In this document: positions 55,300 to 64,000 of the stretch, one piece after another
How the letters are laid out: every line of letters starts with the position of its first letter
Numbering within the stretch: position 1 is the first letter of the stretch
Source of the DNA: Ceriagrion tenellum
Lineage: Eukaryota > Arthropoda > Insecta > Odonata > Coenagrionidae
Reading direction: 5' to 3'
Assembly (NCBI GenBank): GCA_963169105.1
Contig: OY720639.1
Location: 90,812,593-90,876,592, forward strand
Length of the DNA: 64,000 nucleotides
Made by a program: the position numbers and the translations under genes
The notes under the pieces: generated by a model
The model's input: only the letters and a program-made list of their open reading frames with translations
Told to the model about the DNA's origin: nothing
Databases searched by the model: none

Positions 55300-58200
55300 T
55301 GAGACCAAGCGTCACCTCTCAAAGGTTAAGTTGGAACGTTTTATTGACCTCAAAATGAATACGTAACTGAGAAACAGAAAGCCCGAACTGCTTCTATTGG
55401 CTACCGGCTGCTTTTTTGGTTACGCCTGATCGGCTACGAAGGAAAGCTACCTTCATCAGGTATGTCTCAGTAAGCTAACAATTGGCTTTGAGTTCATCGG
55501 TAAATTCCGGTCAATCGATTCCGACTGCCGACCCCACTTTTATATAAAACCCTAAGGTATAAAGCTTTATCTGACGAAACCTTCTCGTCGGTTTTGATGT
55601 GTACATGCCGACCTAAGGAAATGGGGAAATCGTCAAGGAAAAGCATTATTGGTAATGAAAATAAGCATTTTTGGAATTAAATAAAACTCTGATTGCAGTA
55701 ACTTAGAGGGATTCCACAGTTTAAGAAAATTTTACTAAAGAAACTTTTACAATGCCACAAGACATGCCACATGCTTATCCCGCGGTAATGTAAAATTTTG
55801 TCTCAATTTTCGGAATTTTTCTATTATAATTTTCAGGGGAATGGGTAAGATTCAGAAAAACCAGCCACGTCTAAAAAAAAGTGACAATGACAGACTGATA
55901 AAAGTAATGGGAAACTAAAAAATCGGCATCAAATATATGTAGGTCATCCCGAGGAATATCCTCCGGCAAGGTATCGAATGACGTCCCCAAATAGAACGCG
56001 ATTAAGGATTTCACTAAATTTGATCCTCGAATGAAAAATAGAGATTAACTCTATTTCACATTATTGATTTTAAGAGGCAAGTAATAAAAGATGTTATAAG
56101 AACCATTGATTATTCAAGTACATAATTGCCTACATTAAAAACGAATGCACCAATAAGATAACATAAATTAAATGGCCGCGTCGATTATCAGTAAGCAGCT
56201 GGTCGATACACGGGGTAAAACATCGCCACGGCGTTATTAAATTTCGCTTATCGCTTTAAGAGGAAAAAGCACGCGAGTGGTTACGTCTTACTCTGCCTCG
56301 CAGCCCTCTAGGATAAGGACACGATTCCAGTGGGGCAAAAAATGTTCTCCCGATACCGCCGACACAATCAGTTTCTGCCAACCCGAATGTTTTGCCCTAA
56401 AGGTTTGCAGCCACCACGATTCCTTCTCGTCGTGGAACAAGGTGTAAATTACCGCCAAGCTGAGGAAAAAACTAACCTCAACCTTCCACAGCTGTTCGAA
56501 AATGAGCGAGAGAGACAAAAAATATCGCGCGATGTACCCAATATCCACGGGTGGCAAAAATTGTCCTTCCTGGAACGCTTTCGAGCTCTCGATCCAGCCG
56601 AAATATCTTCTCAAATTAAAAGAAGAGTTGCATAAAAAGTTGTATCTTACAGTTGCTTGGGAAACTATTATTCCCCAGATTCACACAACGCTAACTTAAG
56701 ACATGATGCACACCGCCGCAACCCGTTTTTACTGAGAGCAGAAACGATTTTAATTCAAGAATGCCCAGAGATAATCCAACCAATGTTTCCCAATTTCTCG
56801 CGAATTTAGATTTAGTTATGGCAAAGTTCACCGATTAATGTTTCACCCTTTCAACATAACTGACCGGTTTAGATTTTAGAATATCATCTCAAGAAGAGTT
56901 TTACTAATAATAACTAATCGAAACACAAACACTAAAATTGAACGTAAAGCTTTGAAACGCGTTGAGTCAAAATTTATATTTTAACATACATACATGCATT
57001 AATAAACTGGCGGACAGTGTGAAAACATAAGCATTTCAACAGCGAAAACACTGCAATCTCCAACGACGACTACAATAATGAAAGAACTAGAAGAAGATGT
57101 CCGTAGAATTTCAAAGAGAAGAAAGAAAAAACAAATTGTAGGATTGATAGAAATGGTTTTTCATAAGTGTCATAATTTGTGTTTTATCTAATTGGTTCAA
57201 AGTAAAGGGAAATAATCGAAACCTCTACTTCAACAATCAGAATTGACGCCACTGGCCAGAGAAACCCTAAAATGTATTCGTTGAATAAAGTGCATAGTTT
57301 GAACCTTAATTTAAGTTTCCAATAGGTTACCAACCAACAACGGCAGGATATTTTAAACAAAATAAGTAGAAGCAAGTAATTAATTATTTGTTTTGACTCG
57401 CATAGTCTGACTGAACCACTCTAAGAGCGATTCGGTAAAGCGGGGCATTCCACACACCATACAATAAGCTCCATTTCGCAGGCAGAAAAGGAGGCATCGC
57501 CATATGCCGCCTGTCCATACGAAGGGTAAAGGCGGAAAATGCAAAATTCCTCCACGGCGTTAAGAGCGGGGGTGCCAACTCCTTTTCCCCCCGCACCCTA
57601 AAACATGCACCGAAGCGATAATCCACATACACACTCGCAGAAATCAACGCCGGGAACGGATGCGGCTCTGCGCTGCCGCGAGACAAACAAAACAATGCGT
57701 CAAGCCTTCCAAGGAATCATTGGGACTCGGGTCTAATGGGGCACAAACACACGCGCGCATGCGGAGAAAAAAGAGCAAATGGGACCCGCGTCGGGATAAT
57801 TGCATTCCGGCCCATTCAACGACTCCGGGGAGATGTTGGAAGCGCCAAAACACACAACACGCCCACAAATATGCAAGCATTCTCCGGGAGTCCTTTCACC
57901 AACGGAACCTCCAATACTACACCCATCAGCCGAACAAGCCCAAAACACAAAACAAAAGGTTACCCACTCGCTGCCGAGTTAAACTGGGGGGGTGTGGGGG
58001 TGTGGACTGGGCTGGGAACGTGCACCCAGGGGAACGGGAAAGAAACGCATTCACATAATATATATCCAGCGACCCCATCCAGACCTAATACCCCAATGCC
58101 ACACCTTGAACCCTCACTAAACCTACACCCATCAACCAGTCTTCCTTTTAAGTCGACACTCAACGCTGGCTCCACTAAACCAACCGCGAACAGAACTGTG

Positions 58201-58750
58201 CTCAGCAGAGATGCATTGCCGGCCGTGCGAAGTTGTGGCAAGGTCCGAGCGATACGATGCAATGACGTAAAATATGGGCGATGCCAATCAGCGACTGGTT
58301 TACGACGTCCAATTTGACTCCAAACGAATTGTAACAGTTTTGGTTTGATTGAAAATCTCAGATCCTTTGCGCTTTTTCCAACTTCGACATTAGAAATAGA
58401 AAAATAAATTAATTATTCCGGGACAAGTGTGTCCCTGAGGAACATATATGATTATACTTACCTCTAGAGTCAAACACATCAGTTAATAGCAAGGTATATG
58501 AGATGTATTAATATAACAGAATCCGACATAATATTTAACAAAACGGCAAAATTATAAAAAAATACATCAGACTTTGTACTGTGTAGCACAATAATTAGCT
58601 CATTTACGATATTTAGTTCAGAGACAGTAATACGGGTATTTTATGATATTTCTTTTTAAATTTATTTGCATTCGCAGATTTTTTACGTCTTCTGACAATC
58701 GACTCAATACTTCGCAAGAGGTGACATGGACAGAGATGCTTGATAGTGTA
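55300..58750. other. no gene supported
   Basis: Includes a moderately GC block at 56280-56640 with 108 (minus) and 101 (plus) codon frames, and a GC/CpG-rich block at 57400-58320 with frames up to 193 codons. None has a recognisable domain, and opposite-strand frames of similar length argue for base composition. 58320-58750 is AT-rich. Confidence 0.4.
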
Positions 58751-58754
58751 CCTA

Positions 58755-59304
58755 TTAAGCTAGTTTGAGCCAAAGAATATTTCACCCAGAAACCAACTAA
58801 TTTGGTCTCATTTTGAAGAAAATTATCTCACCTTTCCAAAGATACCAAAATATCAGCTTCTTACCAAACTACTTTCTGGGGTTTGTGACGAAAAAAATCA
58901 GCCCTTTCATGTGTACAGGAAACGGTACGAGTAAGCACTCCGGAAGAACCTTATAAAAGAAAAAGAAGAATTTCCAACACCTAGATCTCGTCAAAAGACT
59001 AACAGCGTAGATTCTCGAATAATTTTTAAAATAAATCATATTATCCTCACAGATTTTTTTTAGAATCACATAAAACCTTCCATTGTGAAGAAGTTTTAAA
59101 CGTATCGCGTGAAAAAGAGTCAAATTAAACACTCAAGTAGACATTTTTATTTAATTTGTTAGAATTTCAGTCACATAAAAATATTATTGCACCATGAATA
59201 ATTCAACATTGATTTCTTCTTCCTACAGCTGCCGAAATTAAAACGTAAAATTCGAATATGGTCTCACTTATGACTCGGGAACTATCTCGCTCAAACTACC
59301 TTAA
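58755..59304. mobile_element. TTAA-flanked MITE, family A, copy 6
   Basis: 550 bp between TTAA at 58755-58758 and 59301-59304. The left end is 'GCTAGTTTGAGC', the right end the complement of 'CTCGCTCAAACTACC'. Orientation opposite to the copy at 20243. Confidence 0.75.
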
Positions 59305-59774
59305 TAATTCCAGAGACCTAAGAATGGTTATGAATGGGATTTTTCTCAAATTCACGACGCATATCAGAGTTACCGCGGATTTTATTAAATTGATGAAATC
59401 ACAGAGTAGTAGCTTTCCTCCTCTACCTGTATTAGAATGCGCTCCGTAGCCAATTACAAGAGTGAAAAAAAAGTTATTACCCTTACCCATATGCTGTCAA
59501 CCCAGTAGTATTTTAAGCCTTTACTCAGCATAATTTTGTTATATTTTGTATACACCATTTTTTTTATTTGCCGCATTGTTTGTATATGTGTTGGATCCTT
59601 CTGACATGCCATTCGGCTTAGAGGGACCATGTTTGTTTACTTATTATTAAAAAAAAAGTATTTGGAAAAAAAATTAAGTATTGCATCACCATTGTTAAAA
59701 TTAATGAACCTTATCGAAATGCTGGATGCGATGGATTTTACGCAACGACAATTAAAAAATGATCGCAATTTTCT

Positions 59775-60405
59775 TAGAGCGCGTGTTTCAGAGCAACGCA
59801 GAGAATGTTATCATGACGCCTCACTACATCTCTAGGTCTGACAGAAGCGATAAATAAGAGATGTACATTGCCGAACAGATGGGCACAAAATCTCGTTCTT
59901 TCTGCGCACAATTACCGACACAATAAAAACTGTGTTCCACTAAATACACTCCCATAATACACGTCAGGAAGACAAACGAGGAAGTGCTTGAGATGGTGGG
60001 CGATGAAAGGAAGCTTCTGAGTTAAATTCGAGATCGGAAGAGTAGGTGGCTAGAGGACGTAATAAGGGGCAAGAGGTTGCTCAAGAATGTGACAGATGGA
60101 AGGATATTGGGCAAACGGGGAAGAGGAAGAAAGAGAATAGGCTTCATGGACGGGATGAAGAAGGGTAGATAGTATGCTGAGGCGAAAGAGGATATACTGG
60201 AGAGAGATAGGCCCCTGAAAATGTAGAAAACCGGGTGGAGATTCTCTGAAAATTCAACCAAACTTATCTTGACCGGTAGAATATTTAAAAAAATACGCGT
60301 CACCATTTCGCCTCCCAAAATCTTATATCTTTACATGGCTGGTGTCCTAACACCCCCTGCCACACACCCATGCGGCGGCTCGCGGGGTAGTACGCAGATG
60401 TAGAG
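59775..60405 (+). mobile_element. L2/CR1-like LINE 3' end, split by another LINE
   Basis: The left part (59775-59966) and right part (60292-60405) join to give the same 3' end as 48175-48465, finishing in 'CGGCGGCTCGCGGGGTAGTA' and a GCAGATGTAGA tail. The insertion is LINE family d at 59967-60291. Confidence 0.8.
59967..60291 (+). pseudogene. LINE reverse transcriptase tail (LINE family d), flanked by 11-bp target duplications
   Basis: Encodes RKTNEEVLEMVGDERKLLS, a stop, IRDRKSRWLEDVIRGKRLLK and GKRGRGRKRIGFMDGMKKGR, then a short 3' end. AATACACGTCA (59956-59966) and AATACGCGTCA (60292-60302) flank it, one mismatch in 11. A very short, 5'-truncated insertion, younger than the L2-like copy it interrupts. 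Confidence 0.88.
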
Positions 60406-60409
60406 CAAT

Positions 60410-61005
60410 AGAAAAATTCAGTTATATAAAGCAATATTTTCCGCCATCTATGTCACCATATATACCTCATGTATCTTATAGCTGAAGAAATAAAAAATTT
60501 TAATTCGCCTATTGCCTCTGATATGACTGGGGAAAAATTTCGCTCCGGCCACCTTTAAAAAGTATCACAAGACAGAACCTATCGAGGGTCGAACAGTAGT
60601 GCACCAGAACAAAAATCGAACATGGCACGGACCCATATATCTCCTCGCGTGATTACACCTTTCCCCTACATAGCAGCCACCCTCCCACGAAAACAGCCGT
60701 GTGCATTCCAAGCCCCCTCCCCCTACTCAAGACTTCAGAAACCTCCGAAAACCTATCACGTTACCGAGTAGAGACGGCACCCGACCGTTCCAATCCTCCC
60801 ACCCGACAGACTACAGCCTCCCCTAGTCGACTCCTACGCCCCCACGCAAGCAGCCGCAGGCCAGGGAGCGCATTCCACAGACGCTGACTTTAATCGCGGG
60901 CCATCAATTCACTCAACCCACACACGCGCCGGCACGGCACACAGCCGCACACTGAACCGAAATGCACCCGGGGCACACGGACACCGTGTCTGCGTATTTA
61001 TACGA
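60410..61005. other. no gene recognised
   Basis: 60505-60560 is a diverged terminus of MITE family A/B. 60600-60980 is C-rich on the plus strand with chance frames. Confidence 0.4.
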
Positions 61006-61007
61006 CG

Positions 61008-61960
61008 CCGCTGACAAGGCGAAACACAATATATACTCCGCGGCAATCCCAAGGGTCCTGTGCGCGAGAAATTAAGTGCAGGATAGCTCAGAGAAAAAAA
61101 GCAGCCGGAAAGGTTGTGACAATTGTGTGAAATTCAGAGTGGAAAAATCATTCGCCGGGACTGGGATACGAACCTAGGCCCCTCGATTCGGCGCCGAGTT
61201 CAGTGTCCAATTAAGCTACCCAGGCGCTGCAATTAAGCTACCCAGGCCGCTGACAAGGCGAAACAATATATACTCCGTGGCAATCCCAAGGGTCCTGTGC
61301 GCGAGAAATTAAGTGCAGGATAGCTCAGAGAAAGAAAAGCAGCCGGAAAAGTTGTGACAATTTTGTGAAATTCAGAGTTGAAAAATCATTCACTGGGACT
61401 GGGATAGGAACCTAGGCCCCTCGATTCTGCGTCGAGTTCAGTGTCCAAGAAAGCTACCTAGGCGTTGCAATTAAGCTACCCAGGCCGCTGACAAGGCGAA
61501 ACACAACATATACTCCGCGGAAATCCCAAGGGTCCTGTGCGCGAGAAATTAAGTGCAGGATAGCTCAGGGAAAAAAGCAGCCGGAAAAGTTGTGACAATT
61601 TTGTGAAATTCACAGTGGAAAGATCATTCGCCGGGACTGGGATAGGAACCCAGGCCCCTCGATTCTGCGCCGAGTTCAGTGTCCAATTAAGCTACCCAGG
61701 CGCTGCAATTGCTACCCAGGCCGCTGACAAGGCGAAACAATATATACTCCGTGGCAATCCCAAGGGTCCTGTGCGCGAGAAATTAAGTGCAGGATAGCTC
61801 AGAGAAAGAAAAGCAGCCGGAAAAGTTGTGACAATTTTATGAAATTCACAGTGGAAAAATCATTCACTTGGACAGGGATACGAACGTAGGCCCCTCGATT
61901 TCGCGCCGACTTCACTGTCCAATTAAGCTACCCAGGTGTTGCAATTAAGGTACCCAGGCC
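61008..61960 (-). repeat. satellite: four tandem units of 236-239 bp with tRNA-like pol III boxes
   Basis: 'CCGCTGACAAGGCGAAAC' starts at 61008, 61247, 61485 and 61721, and a changed version starts at 61959. On the minus strand each unit contains 'GGGTAGCTTAATTGGACAC' (A box) and about 40 bases later 'CTAGGTTCGTATCCCAG' or a variant (B box). It also has an acceptor-like CGCC/GGCG pairing and a body including TATATATTGT. This is a tRNA-derived SINE-like sequence arranged head to tail. Units differ by a few percent. The reading frame inside has no meaning. Confidence 0.88.
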
Positions 61961-62279
61961 GCTGACGAGAGGATTGGAGAGGAGAAAACCCCATTGAAAA
62001 ATTTAAGTGGTTTAAATGTTTTTCCCGGTTATTTCATTTAAAACTATGTAATTTCAAGTTCTGTTTGTTAAAATAGTGGCTACAATTAAGCAGAATTTTG
62101 CTGTATGTATCAAAGATACAGAAATGGATGAAACGCATAGAAGGAATAGCACGAAGAGGATTAATCAAACAACATTATACTCTGCCAAATAGTCTCTCCG
62201 TAAAGGCATGGGAAGCATAATCACCTAAAATGAGTCCCGGCACATGAAGTTAGGTGTAGGATTGCTCCGGGAAAAAATA

Positions 62280-62745
62280 CCATTCGGAAAAGTTAAGGAA
62301 CTTATGACAAACGGCAGTATCAAAAAGAATTTAAGGAAAAGATATGCAAAGTGTTTTACATGGACTATGGTTTTGTGTGGCTCGGAAGCGTTGACAATGA
62401 GAAAATAGGAAGAAACATATCTAGAAAACTTAGAGATGTGGCTATGGCAAGAGGTGTAGAAGATACGATGGACAGATAAGGTTATAGGTCTCATATTACG
62501 GAGAGATTGCTTGCAGAAAGTCATAAAAAAGATTAACGATAAGAGAGGAAGAGGAAGGAAGAGATTTGGTGTGATAACATATGTAATGAGAGGAAGAACA
62601 TTAGAGGGCTATGAAGAACCTCTCACAAAACATAAATGCCTGGAGACAACAGTTCTATTGAGACCTGTCAATGCACAGATATGCAGACAGAAGACGGGCG
62701 ATATGTTTCAAACGCGCTGAGGCCGATTTCCTGCCAAGTGAAATA
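62280..62745 (+). pseudogene. LINE reverse transcriptase tail (LINE family f)
   Basis: Broken frames read KELMTNGSIKKNLRKRYAK, VLCGSEALTMRK, LENLEMWLWQEV, KIRWTDKV and a KRGRGRKRFG segment with MRGRTLEGYEEP after it. This is the YGSE-WTL to WTDKV region and tail of an RTE-like reverse transcriptase with stops and frameshifts. No other copy of this family was noticed in the window. Confidence 0.75.
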
Positions 62746-62814
62746 GTGCGAGCGATAGTCGACAAAACATTACAAAATTCAAACACGAGATGTCGGTGTT
62801 ATAAACCCATATTT

Positions 62815-63330
62815 TTTAAATGAGGTCTCTCTGGCGAGCCAACACGTACCATTTCCCGTACAAAATGACTGATATTTTTCGTCTCTCGGCAAGTAGTTTG
62901 GTTAGGAGCTGATATTTTGGTATCTTTGGAATAGTGGGATAATATTTATTTTCAATGAGACTAAATTTATCGATTTCTAGGTGAAATAATATTTCGCTCA
63001 ATCTACCTCGTTGAAACAATGACGCGGTGTAGTAACTGGCGTCAAGTAAAGCCGAACGCCCTTTTCTTCGCGGACGGTGCCGTATGTATTCCGCCGCGGA
63101 GCGGGTGTTAAAAGTTTTAAACGTACCTACCGCGTGAAAAAAGGCTAAAGTAGATATTTTCATTTAATTACTTTGGATTTCACTCATATAAGAGTATATT
63201 ACGGCACTTTTAACAATGCAATATTTAACTCATGCTTCCTATTGCCGTTCAATTTCAAACGCATAATTCGAATACGGTCTCTATTATGACTGGGGAACTA
63301 TCTCTCTCAAACTACGTTAAGCACTGGACA
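62815..63330. mobile_element. MITE family A, two half-elements in rearranged order
   Basis: 62815-63008 is the right half in the orientation of the 20243 copy, ending with its terminus ('ATTTCGCTCAATCTACC'). 63105-63325 is the left half in reverse orientation, ending 'CTCTCAAACTACG' and TTAA. The two termini point the same way, with 97 bp of GC-rich sequence between. The internal middle is missing. Confidence 0.6.
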
Positions 63331-63334
63331 AAAT

Positions 63335-64000
63335 CTACAAACATTCGACTGAAAAACCGAATCAATTGCAATGGATTATTTTACAAGTAAATTGTGGAAA
63401 TTGAGCCACCTTACTGAGCGTTTAATAGCAGTCAAATTATGGAGCATCAATACCTATCGAGACAACCTATTGGCCGATTCAAACGCAATGCATTGCCTTT
63501 CGTAAAAGGATGAGTGATCAAGTATATTTTTAATAGCCGTCATGATTAATGTAAAGTGAATATCTACTCTAGTTTAGCACAAATCCATGTGATGAACCGA
63601 GGGGATAGACTGCAAGTGTCGGTAAAAAGCTTGGAGAATAAAATAAGACGAAAAAAATTTAAGTTTCATAATTACACTGATGCCACCCAGTTACTGACGG
63701 ATCAAAGCAAAACAAATGGCGTGTGACACTACACTTGACGGCCATATTAATCTTTGAAGACTGCAGACACGCTGGTTTTGCCTTCATGATCCACTTCTCG
63801 ACGACACTCGGGAGAAAGCAAACTAACCAGCTTTCAGAGAATAGCTGCATCTTTGGCACCGACTACATAATTCACCATCGTTTGTATGCGCTCAAATGCG
63901 CACAAAGATGAAACACAGAAGACTTTCCCACGAAGTAAAACAACGGCTACAAACGTAGAATATACACCCACATAGGAGCGTGAAAAATGCATCACATTTC
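63335..64000. other. no gene recognised
   Basis: AT-rich sequence. Overlapping frames at 63659-63911 on both strands have no domain. Confidence 0.4.

Noticed and set aside
55395..55470. CTGATGA with nearby GTAGCC on the minus strand, considered as another hammerhead
   Set aside because: There is no GAAA and no NUH at the right place, and helix II does not pair.
57384..58317. 193-codon plus frame and several minus frames
   Set aside because: The block is GC-rich, frames of similar length occur on both strands, and there is no motif, splice context or poly(A) signal.
61140..61220. Genuine tRNA gene in the satellite
   Set aside because: The acceptor and T stems have mismatches, the anticodon arm is not convincing, and the unit is tandemly repeated with a SINE-like body.
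1..64000. CRISPR arrays, operons, prokaryotic promoters, phage or viral genes
   Set aside because: No spaced direct repeats of CRISPR type, no gene clusters and no viral hallmark proteins. The DNA is eukaryotic repeat sequence throughout.

Overview
This window looks like repeat-rich, gene-poor nuclear DNA from a large invertebrate genome, most likely an arthropod. No operons, ribosome-binding sites, CRISPR arrays, rRNA genes or intact tRNA genes are visible. Nearly every recognisable peptide belongs to a transposable element: non-LTR reverse transcriptase tails, a Penelope-type GIY-YIG endonuclease tail, a hAT BED zinc finger, and an endonuclease/exonuclease/phosphatase (EEP) domain of the kind carried by Helitron/Helentron or LINE elements. 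I cannot name the species.

Layout. 0-5.5 kb: diverged interspersed repeats, a TIR element at 1.67-2.02 kb, a TTAA-flanked MITE at 3.98-4.54 kb and a LINE fragment at 4.6-5.2 kb. 5.8-7.7 kb: a LINE tail running into a palindrome with two arms of about 610 bp, plus a third partial copy. 8-13.4 kb: repeat family F, MITE pieces, an L2/CR1-like LINE tail and a small foldback. 13.7-18.4 kb: LINE family b fragments in both orientations, a polypyrimidine tract, another L2-like fragment and a hammerhead-like motif. 18.6-19.9 kb: a GC-rich block split by a 610-bp hAT element with perfect 8-bp target duplications. 20-27 kb: more TTAA MITEs, one of them split by an L2-like LINE. 27.6-30.1 kb: a foldback with head-to-head hammerhead motifs, then an element (family H) broken by two LINEs. 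31-35 kb: another MITE, a short candidate host gene (33.2-34.0 kb, weak) and a tRNA-derived SINE. 35-41 kb: foldback, LINE fragments, hammerhead motif, and the longest convincing coding region (EEP domain, 39.85-40.5 kb) joined to a minisatellite. 43-46 kb: tandem repeats, a MITE, and a Penelope-like 3' end carrying GIY-YIG coding sequence and a well-formed hammerhead. 48-55 kb: LINE tails, another hammerhead foldback, a composite TIR element and an intact family H copy. 58-64 kb: MITEs, a LINE-in-LINE insertion with 11-bp target duplications, and a 4-unit satellite of about 238 bp with tRNA-like pol III boxes.

The most distinctive signal is a set of at least six hammerhead-ribozyme-like motifs. 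They keep the CUGANGA / GAAA / NUH core while helices I and II change together between copies. One lies just downstream of Penelope GIY-YIG coding sequence, and several sit in foldback elements. Also notable are the tRNA-like satellite, the large palindrome and the readable insertion order of nested elements. Calls rest on reading the sequence; no alignment, folding or database search was run.
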